Source: a virus. From it: a stretch of DNA of 24,328 nucleotides. The position numbers were made by a program, and so were the translations under genes. Each line of letters opens with the position of its first letter. The stretch's first letter is position 1. The stretch spans positions 1 to 24,328 of the IMG/VR virus record IMGVR_UViG_3300044712_002655. The stretch is one strand, 5' to 3'. The notes beneath the pieces were generated by a model. It was not told where the DNA came from. It did no database searches and saw only the letters and a list, made by a program, of their open reading frames with translations. Below, piece by piece: positions 1-5,717 of the stretch.

Positions 1-207
1 TCACCGCCCCTTCCTGGCCAGCTCCAGCGCCCCGACCTTGGCGTCCTCCGCGATCTCCGCGAGCTTCCGGCTCGACCAGATGACCTTCTTGGGGTTGCGC
101 GCCCCGAAGCAGGCCGCCGCGTAGAGGGCGACCAGGAAGAGGAGAACCTTCGCCGCGAACCATCCCCACGCCAGCACCGCCGAAACCGCGTCCACCATCG
201 TGTGCAT
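1..207 (-). CDS. Small membrane protein of the lysis cassette
   Basis: A 68-residue protein whose stop codon is at the very edge of the window, so it is complete. One hydrophobic segment spans about residues 9-34 (rich in Ala, Val, Leu, Trp). It is followed by a basic, charged tail of about 34 residues with RNPKK and SSRK motifs, which would stay in the cytoplasm if the N-terminus is outside. ATG at 207 follows GGAGGGG with a short spacer and starts one base after the stop of the preceding membrane protein gene. Position after the endolysin suggests a lysis role (holin, antiholin or accessory) but I recognise no family. It could equally be a superinfection-exclusion type membrane protein. Confidence 0.7.
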   Translation of the reverse strand: MHTMVDAVSAVLAWGWFAAKVLLFLVALYAAACFGARNPKKVIWSSRKLAEIAEDAKVGALELARKGR

Positions 208-208
208 C

Positions 209-490
209 TCACCCCTCCTGGCCCGTGGGGGCCGGTGTCGTGGTGCCCTTGTTGCGCCACCCGCGCTGCGCCAGGAACCCCAGCCAGACCCCCTCGGCCA
301 GCGCGTAGTCCGAGCCGCTCCGGGTGGCGAACGTCAGCGTGAGCCCTGCCACCTCGATCCGAATCCCGCCGACGATGAACCAGAGCGTCAGGATGATGGA
401 GATCGGGACCGCCAGCGTCAGCGTCCAGCTCGGGTTAGAACTGGAATCCCGGATCAGCCGGGGGTGGAGCCACGACAGGATCCGCAGCAT
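209..490 (-). CDS. Putative holin-like small membrane protein
   Basis: A 93-residue protein beginning MLRILSWLHP. It has one clear membrane segment at about residues 27-43 (LTLAVPISIILTLWFIVGG). A polar C-terminal half follows (IEVAGLTLTFATRSGSDYA, then a charged tail). ATG at 490 is preceded by AGGAGGT with a 5-6 base spacer, which makes this start much better than any upstream one. Its first 56 bases overlap the 3' end of the endolysin gene in another frame, so translation of the two is probably coupled. One membrane span plus its location beside an endolysin fits a class III-like holin or a lysis accessory protein. The family is not recognised, so the function is inferred from context. Confidence 0.65.
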   Translation of the reverse strand: MLRILSWLHPRLIRDSSSNPSWTLTLAVPISIILTLWFIVGGIRIEVAGLTLTFATRSGSDYALAEGVWLGFLAQRGWRNKGTTTPAPTGQEG

Positions 491-959
491 GGGGCACCTC
501 CTGGCCGACGTCGTACTGGGCGAGCTCGTAGTCCGCGATGATGTCGAGCAGCTTCTGGCTATAGAGCGGGTCGGTGGCCCAGTGGCGGGCCAGGCACCGG
601 ACGTAGCCCTCCAGGTCGAGGGCCTCGCGGGCGTCCTGGTAGTACCGGGAGTTGGTGACGAGGCGCCCATAACAGCCGAAGGCGTGGTCGTAGGAGTCGA
701 AGTCCTCGAAGGCGGCCTGCTGGGCGACGGCCTTCCCCGCCTCGACCTCGTGGGTGCCGACCGTGACGGAGCCAGGGTCCCACGTCAGGTCCTTGATCCC
801 CCAGAGGTTGAAGCCGATGGGCCGCTTGCCCCAGGCCGTCTCGAGAGCGGCCTGGGCAAGGCAGCAGGCCACACGCATCCCCGGCCAGGTGCGCTTCGCG
901 GCCACGGCGTAAGGGGCCAAGGAGGCGAGCCAGGCGGAGCGGGAGGCTGTGGGGGGCAT
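435..959 (-). CDS. Endolysin, GH73-type N-acetylglucosaminidase
   Basis: This 174-residue protein resembles the FlgJ/LytG glucosaminidase family (glycoside hydrolase 73), which cuts the glycan strands of peptidoglycan. The hallmark is the N-terminal QAALETAWGK segment, where Glu40 matches the catalytic glutamate. It is followed by GFNLWGIK (about residues 49-56), and a later ATDPLYSQKLLDII stretch (128-141) is also typical of the family. No signal peptide is evident, so release through a holin is expected. The C-terminus is a Pro/Ala-rich tail without a recognisable wall-binding repeat. ATG at 959 has GGAGGTGAT upstream, a very strong ribosome binding site. It lies directly after the membrane/coiled-coil gene and overlaps the next membrane protein gene by 56 bases. 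Confidence 0.88.
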   Translation of the reverse strand: MPPTASRSAWLASLAPYAVAAKRTWPGMRVACCLAQAALETAWGKRPIGFNLWGIKDLTWDPGSVTVGTHEVEAGKAVAQQAAFEDFDSYDHAFGCYGRLVTNSRYYQDAREALDLEGYVRCLARHWATDPLYSQKLLDIIADYELAQYDVGQEVPHAADPVVAPPPADPGFQF

Positions 960-965
960 GGGGCA

Positions 966-1331
966 TCACCTCCGCCAGTAGTCGTTACACCGCGCCACCT
1001 GGACGGTGTCCCCCTTGGCGATGTTCTGGCAGGTCGCCAGGAGGATGTTGATGACCTTCTCGTCGCTGCGACGGCTGGTGTCGACCTCGGAGCGCATCGC
1101 TTTGGTCGCCGTGTCCAGCTTGTCCTCCACGCGCCGCATGATGGCCAGATTCTCGGTGATGGGCGACGGGAGCCACCCGGTCCACATGCCCAGGAAGATG
1201 GCCGACACCAGCATGGACGGTCCAAACCAGAACGTGATGAGGATCGCGACCTTCACCCCCCACGGTGCGCCCTCGAGCGAGAGGACCGTGGACATCCCGG
1301 ACGTGGCGCTTGCATCGTGATGTTCTCTCAC
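966..1331 (-). CDS. Membrane protein with coiled coil, holin or i-spanin candidate
   Basis: A 121-residue protein. A short N-terminal region is followed by a long hydrophobic stretch (about residues 24-54, with WGVKVAILITFWF and SMLVSAIFLGMW) that could form one or two spans. A predicted helical, charged segment (about 60-105: ENLAIMRRVEDKLDTATKAM and onward) follows and ends near a CNDYWRR tail. One membrane anchor followed by a helical periplasmic part is the build of inner-membrane spanins, while two closely spaced spans would suit a holin. I chose GTG at 1331 because AAGGGGG lies at a good distance upstream. An internal ATG at 1295 lacks a good site. It directly precedes the endolysin gene (6-base gap). 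Confidence 0.65.
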   Translation of the reverse strand: MREHHDASATSGMSTVLSLEGAPWGVKVAILITFWFGPSMLVSAIFLGMWTGWLPSPITENLAIMRRVEDKLDTATKAMRSEVDTSRRSDEKVINILLATCQNIAKGDTVQVARCNDYWRR

Positions 1332-1378
1332 GGTGCACCCCCTTGCAGGGCCAGGAGCAGCAACGCTTCGTTGGACAC
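1328..1378 (-). CDS. Possible 16-codon leader peptide upstream of the lysis genes
   Basis: A tiny frame starts with GTG at 1378. It is preceded by GGAGG with a 7-base spacer and encodes about 16 residues (SNEALLLLALQGGAP after the start). Its TGA overlaps the GTG start of the lysis membrane protein as GTGA, the same coupling used elsewhere in this operon. It fills much of the 106-base gap between 1331 and 1438. Such peptides can couple or delay holin translation, but a sequence this short could be chance. Confidence is low. Confidence 0.25.
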   Translation of the reverse strand: MSNEALLLLALQGGAP

Positions 1379-1437
1379 GGTCACGCCTCCGGTGTGGGAG
1401 TGCAGTCCGTCGGCTATCTGCCCGCGATAAAGACCGC

Positions 1438-1947
1438 CTACCGCCGCCCCTCCGCGCGCTCGCGCTCTCCCAGGTCGAACCAGGACTCAGGGACGCGGAC
1501 GGTCCAGATGGTCGCATCCTGTGCGGGGGCCTCGCTCGTCGCGGGGTCCGGGGGCGCAGCCTGGCACGGAGAGATCTCGATCAGGCTCCACGCGCCGAGC
1601 GGGATGGCGAGATCGACCCAGCCGGGGGCGTCGATCGGCAGGGTCATCCGGACCAGCAGCGGGCCGATCATCCAGGCCGGGAACATCTCCTCACTCTCGA
1701 GGCCGCCGACCACTCCGGAGAGCGCAATGATGGTCCGATCGGGGCGACCCAGGACGGTTCCCCAAACGGGGACCGGCTCTCCCGGCACTGGGTAGGCTGC
1801 GCTCGGCTGCCAGGTGCCGGTGACGACACCCTGGGCGGCGCGGAGGGTCCAGGTCGATCCGAGGTAGTCCTGCAGGCAGAGCTCCTGGGCAAGGGCCGGG
1901 ACGCCCAACACGAGCACGAGAGTGAGGGCCACGATGATCTGTCGCAT
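1438..1947 (-). CDS. Secreted protein with cleavable signal peptide, unknown function
   Basis: A 169-residue protein with a textbook signal peptide: MRQ, a hydrophobic core IIVALTLVLVLGV, then PALA before Gln21 as the likely signal peptidase I site. The mature part is about 149 residues, Pro/Trp-rich, with predicted beta character and two cysteines (one near the new N-terminus, one in EISPCQAA) that could form a disulfide. The first cysteine is not at the +1 position, so it is not a lipoprotein. ATG at 1947 is chosen over ATG at 1953 because AGAGGAG sits 6 bases upstream of the former and abuts the latter. It lies between the putative tail fibre gene and the lysis genes, a common place for lysogenic-conversion or exclusion genes. 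No homologous family is recognised. Confidence 0.7.
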   Translation of the reverse strand: MRQIIVALTLVLVLGVPALAQELCLQDYLGSTWTLRAAQGVVTGTWQPSAAYPVPGEPVPVWGTVLGRPDRTIIALSGVVGGLESEEMFPAWMIGPLLVRMTLPIDAPGWVDLAIPLGAWSLIEISPCQAAPPDPATSEAPAQDATIWTVRVPESWFDLGERERAEGRR

Positions 1948-1959
1948 GAGCATCTCCTC

Positions 1960-2970
1960 TTAGGCGTGGCGGTCCCCAGGACGGCCGGGGAACTCGACCA
2001 CGAGCTTGGTGGTATCACCGACGGCCCCGCCGAGGACGGTGACCGTCCCGGCGGCCGTGCGGCCATAGAGAGAGATCAGGTGATAGCCGGGCTGCAGCCC
2101 CTTGGTGAATGGCACCGTGAGGGCGTGGGCATAGGTCCCGATCGCGTTTGACTGGAGGAAGCGGTTCTCGAAGGATCCGGGGGCGTGATACGCATGCACG
2201 CCAAACGAGCAGGAGCGCGGAGCGTCCCCCGTGAAACTCACGAGCCCCATCATGTGGATGGGGTCTAAGTACCCGAGAGAGACCACCCGACTCCGCAGGG
2301 CAGTAGAGATCTCGATGCCCGGGACGGGCGTGGTGTCGGTGAGGGCCACATTGCCCGTGAGCGCGATCTCAATCGTGGACGGGGATTCGTTGTCCCAGGA
2401 GCGGACCAGCCGGTCGGCAATGCTGTTGACCCAGGCGGCCGTCCCGGTCTCGGTGTAGGCGGCCCCGACGACCCGGCGGGAGGTATCCCCGTTCTTTTGA
2501 TAGCGGCCAGTAGTCGCGTCTACGACCGGCGCGGTCGTGGAGGCCTCCAGGGCGACGTCGGTCCCCGTCCAGTAGGCGTAGATGTAGTAGAGTGTGGCCG
2601 CCGACAGGCCCCCCACCCCCAGCGTCGGGAGGGTGGTGCACTTCCGCAGGACGCCATCGATGTTGATATAGCTGCCCCCGCGTCGCGCGAGGGTGAGGTT
2701 CGGTAGGCTAGGGAGCAGTTCGAAGTCGTTCCGGGTCTCCCAGTGCGGCGAGCCGGTCGGAAAGGCGCTGGTGGTAGCCAGGTCGGAGAGGTCCACCGTC
2801 GCCCCATCGATGAGCGTGTTGACCAAGCGCTTGAAGTTGGCCACGACGCCCTTTACGGTGCGGTTCACCACGTCCGCCCTGGACAGCGGGTCGGCGTCAC
2901 CGACGGGGTACTCGTAGCTCGCGTGGGGCTTGGTCTTGTGGTAGCTGGGATCCGTGAACGTGTTGGCCAT
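1960..2970 (-). CDS. Putative tail fibre / receptor-binding tail protein
   Basis: A 336-residue protein located after the tail-tip genes and before lysis, the usual site of fibre genes. The N-terminal 75 residues (MANTFTDPSYHKTKP, then DADPLSRADVVNRTVKGVVANF) look like an attachment region with a short helix. The rest is rich in Thr, Ser, Gly, Val and Tyr and predicted to be mainly beta, including LGVGGLSAATLYYIYAYWTG and YHLISLYGRTAAGTVTVLGG. The C-terminal third suggests a compact beta-sandwich head. ATG at 2970 has AGGAG 8 bases upstream and lies 3 bases after the stop of the preceding gene. No enzymatic motif is visible. The receptor-binding role is inferred from position and composition. 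Confidence 0.65.
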   Translation of the reverse strand: MANTFTDPSYHKTKPHASYEYPVGDADPLSRADVVNRTVKGVVANFKRLVNTLIDGATVDLSDLATTSAFPTGSPHWETRNDFELLPSLPNLTLARRGGSYINIDGVLRKCTTLPTLGVGGLSAATLYYIYAYWTGTDVALEASTTAPVVDATTGRYQKNGDTSRRVVGAAYTETGTAAWVNSIADRLVRSWDNESPSTIEIALTGNVALTDTTPVPGIEISTALRSRVVSLGYLDPIHMMGLVSFTGDAPRSCSFGVHAYHAPGSFENRFLQSNAIGTYAHALTVPFTKGLQPGYHLISLYGRTAAGTVTVLGGAVGDTTKLVVEFPGRPGDRHA

Positions 2971-2973
2971 GGC

Positions 2974-4137
2974 TCAGGCTCCTAGCCGCAGGATAAGGTC
3001 GGGCGCGCCGGCGCTCAGGAGGCGTTTCCCCGTCTCCAGGGCCTCGATCGTCACCGGCCCGGCGGGCGGCTGCAGGTCGACGTTCAGCACCTTCAGGATG
3101 CGGTTCCGGTATTTGTCCGCCCCGCTGGCCGGGCCGGCGTCCCAGGAGAAGCCGATCCGGTCGTTGCGGGTCAGGCGGCCGAACCCCGGATCATGGCAGG
3201 CAAACCGCACGAGCGCCGGGGCCGGCCGCGTGGTGCCGTCCAGGAGGGCGAAGAGGACGGTCGCCAGGGCGTCCAGGTGGGCCGTGCTCCGCACGGTCTG
3301 GCAGGCCAGGGCGCGCGCCTGATCCCCGTACACCCCCCGGCTGGGCGCGCTGGTGCGCTCCACGCCGGCGGAGGAGTAGTCCCCGCGGCGCGGGTGCCAG
3401 AGGTGCGAGAATTTCAGGATGTTGACCAGGCTGGAGAGATCGGCCTGCATGGTGACGCCCGCCTCGCCCCGCACGACATCCCGGGCCGCGATGATGTGGG
3501 CCGCGAGCTGGGCCTCGGGGACGGCGGCCCCGGTCTCCACCTCGAGCACTAGGCGGCGCTGCCGGTCCAAGTAGTAGTCGGCCAGGAGGTCCCGGGCCCA
3601 GGTGGTGAGCCAGGCCCCGACGGACTGCTCCCGGTCCAGGAGCGCCGCGAACGTGTAGCCCTGAGCGTCGCAGGCCCGCCGAGCGGACTCCAGGGCGGTC
3701 GGCTCGAAGTCCAGGGCGCTCCAGGCGCCCCACTCCCTCAGGATCGCCTCCCAGGCGGTGATCGGGTTGGCGTGGCAGGCGCCCGCGCTGGTCGGGAGCC
3801 CCTGGCCCCGCCAGTAGATCGGCCCCACCTGGGCGGCCGTGAACTGCAGCGCGGCCACGACACCCTGGCCCTCCAGGTTGGTGGCCAGGTATTTGGTCAC
3901 CCCAGTGGTGATCTCCGCGCCGGACACGTCCCAGACGCTATCGATCGAGACCGCGCCGCCGCCGCTGGCCACGTAGATGAAATTCGTCGTGTCGACCAGG
4001 ACGGTGGGCAGGAGGCCCCCCTCGCCGCCCGTCCTCCAGTCGCCGATCGCCACCGGTAGGAGCTGCCCCGCCTGCTCCGGCCGCGCGTAGCGGGTGGAGG
4101 TGGCCAGGGAGAGGATCTGGTCCAGCCGGGTGGCCAT
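2974..4137 (-). CDS. Tail-tip / baseplate hub-like protein
   Basis: A 387-residue protein beginning MATRLDQILSLATSTRYARP. An N-terminal region with PVAIGDWRTGGEGGLLPTVL and TTNFIYVASGGG resembles phage tail proteins that introduce a beta-rich hub. The middle (about residues 125-260) is helical and charged, including LLADYYLDRQRRLVLEVE. A later segment, LVRFACHDPGFGRLTRNDRI, and the C-terminal KYRNRILKVLNVDLQPPAGP are again beta-like, as in gp27/gpD hub proteins where the end describes position-dependent derivatives. GGAG lies 6 bases before ATG 4137, which begins immediately after the preceding stop. By order (tape measure, Dit-like, small tip protein, this gene, fibre) a hub or adsorption-platform role is likely. 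Exact family not proven. Confidence 0.6.
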   Translation of the reverse strand: MATRLDQILSLATSTRYARPEQAGQLLPVAIGDWRTGGEGGLLPTVLVDTTNFIYVASGGGAVSIDSVWDVSGAEITTGVTKYLATNLEGQGVVAALQFTAAQVGPIYWRGQGLPTSAGACHANPITAWEAILREWGAWSALDFEPTALESARRACDAQGYTFAALLDREQSVGAWLTTWARDLLADYYLDRQRRLVLEVETGAAVPEAQLAAHIIAARDVVRGEAGVTMQADLSSLVNILKFSHLWHPRRGDYSSAGVERTSAPSRGVYGDQARALACQTVRSTAHLDALATVLFALLDGTTRPAPALVRFACHDPGFGRLTRNDRIGFSWDAGPASGADKYRNRILKVLNVDLQPPAGPVTIEALETGKRLLSAGAPDLILRLGA

Positions 4138-4644
4138 CTAGAGCTCCGTGTGCTCGAGCGTGGCGGTGCTCGCGCCGAGCGTCCAGCGGCTCACGCGCCC
4201 GCTCGCCCGTTCGATGTAGTCGCTCAGGGCCAGGCCGCTGTATCCCAGCAGGATGGTGGCCTCGGCGAACAGGAGGTACTCCTCGGCGATGAGGCGCGAG
4301 ATGGCGCCGTCCTCGTTGGCCACGGTGACGGAAAATCCAGAGCGCATCGACTCCCCGAGGCCGACTAGCAGGTCCGAGCCGATCGGGAGGGCCCGCTCCG
4401 ACAGGGCCCCCCAGCGGAGGATCCGTGGCTCGGCTTCGAGGTAGGGGGCGCCGGCATCCCAGGGGATCTCGGCATCACTCGCGACCGCCGCGTCGAGCGG
4501 CACGCCGGCGGAGACGACGCCGTCCGGGATCCGCCCGGTTGCCCACACCCGGGCGCCCAGCGGCGTCAAGAGCCGGTAGAGCGCCACCGGCTGCCGGCTG
4601 CGGTCCATCCGGGCCTGGTCGTAGGCCAGCGTGGTGCGGATCAT
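4138..4644 (-). CDS. Small tail-tip protein
   Basis: A 168-residue protein starting MIRTTLAYDQARMDRSRQPV. The remainder has alternating hydrophobic residues consistent with a beta barrel (ALYRLLTPLGARVWATGRIP; GFSVTVANEDGAISRLIAEE; ATILLGYSGLALSDYI). The ANEDG and ILLGY(S)G pattern resembles phage baseplate proteins in which a measured or strand-exchanged barrel supports the hub. ATG at 4644 overlaps the previous stop as ATGA, so it is translationally coupled to the Dit-like gene. It ends immediately before the next ATG. No catalytic motif is visible. I assign it only as a tail-tip structural component from gene order. Confidence 0.6.
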   Translation of the reverse strand: MIRTTLAYDQARMDRSRQPVALYRLLTPLGARVWATGRIPDGVVSAGVPLDAAVASDAEIPWDAGAPYLEAEPRILRWGALSERALPIGSDLLVGLGESMRSGFSVTVANEDGAISRLIAEEYLLFAEATILLGYSGLALSDYIERASGRVSRWTLGASTATLEHTEL

Positions 4645-5717
4645 GCCAGACTCCGGACGTGCTCGCGGAAGCGAACCGACAGCTCCCAGTGGGCGAGGAA
4701 CGGGGTGGTGGCGATCCCGGCCCCCTCCCAGTACGCCAGCAGCACGTCGTTCGGCGTGGCCGGGTTGGGGCAGATGACGCAGGGCCGCGCCCGCCGGGTG
4801 GTCGTCGGGTAGAGCGCCGGATAGATGGTGTCCAGGAGCGTGGCCCGGTCGGCCTCCGGGATGGTCCGGAAGTCGACCTCCAGGATCTGCGGCAGGCCCA
4901 GGACCACGGTCGTCGGGTGGAGGGCGGCGAGATCCCCGTCGAGGTACGGCTCGACCCCGCGCTTCCAGCCGCGATCGAAGTTCTGCGTCAGCTCGGTGAA
5001 CGGCCCGAGGAACAACTCGGCGAGCCGGAGATAGCCGTCCGGGTTGGCCGTGTCGGTGATCGAGAGCTGCCAGTACCGGTACGTCTCGGCCGCGGCCAGA
5101 AAGTGCGCGAGCTTGCCGGCAGCCCACGTCACTGTCACCGGGCCATAGGCAGGGGCGCCCCAGGCGTTGCTGGAGTTGGCGGCCAGCGTGATGGTGGCCG
5201 CGGCGGTCAGATTGTGATCCATCAGGACCAGGGCCTGCACGGCCAGGGCGCTGCCCAGGTCCAGCGTCAGTGTGACGGGCGAGGCGACGGCGGCCGAGCG
5301 CCACTCGGTGTTGCGGTTGCGGTCGAGCGCCCGAGCCGGGCCGTAACCGAAGAGGACCTTGAAGTCCCACCGATCGCCCGCGCTGAAATCCGTCCCCGCC
5401 CCGCCCGCGAACGTCACGGTGATGCCGTGACTGAGCGCCACCGGGCTGGTATCCGTGACGACTCCTGTGGCGTCCCAGGTGGCCCCGCCGTCGTCCGACC
5501 ACTGGACTGTGGCCGCGCCCACGTCGCCGGCGCCGTCGATCACCACGACGTAAGTCAGCTCGGTGGTCCCCGCAAACGTTCCACCGGGAGTGAGCGTGCC
5601 GGAGCCGGATCCCGTCTTCTGCGCGGACGTGATCTGGGCAGCCGCCTGGGAGGAGGCGACGACCGACGCGGCGGCCGCGTCAAGCAGGTTGGCATAGAGG
5701 AAGCGGATGTTGGCCAT
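4641..5717 (-). CDS. Distal-tail-like protein with discoidin-like segment
   Basis: A 358-residue protein directly downstream of the tape measure gene, the usual place of the distal tail (Dit) protein. After an Ala/Ser-rich N-terminus comes a beta-rich stretch (TELTYVVVIDGAGDVGAATV, then WSDDGGATWDATG). At about residues 125-240 there is a galactose-binding-like (F5/8 type C) pattern: ALDRNRNTEWRSAA, VTLTLDLGSALAVQALVLMD, then RYWQLSITDTANPDGYLRLAEL. The C-terminal third (FDRGWKRGVEPYLDGDLAAL onward) looks like the tail-docking part. TGATG links the tape measure stop and ATG 5717. A GTG at 5720 is an alternative start. The discoidin-like part may bind host surface sugars. This is inference from motif shape. 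Confidence 0.62.
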   Translation of the reverse strand: MANIRFLYANLLDAAAASVVASSQAAAQITSAQKTGSGSGTLTPGGTFAGTTELTYVVVIDGAGDVGAATVQWSDDGGATWDATGVVTDTSPVALSHGITVTFAGGAGTDFSAGDRWDFKVLFGYGPARALDRNRNTEWRSAAVASPVTLTLDLGSALAVQALVLMDHNLTAAATITLAANSSNAWGAPAYGPVTVTWAAGKLAHFLAAAETYRYWQLSITDTANPDGYLRLAELFLGPFTELTQNFDRGWKRGVEPYLDGDLAALHPTTVVLGLPQILEVDFRTIPEADRATLLDTIYPALYPTTTRRARPCVICPNPATPNDVLLAYWEGAGIATTPFLAHWELSVRFREHVRSLA

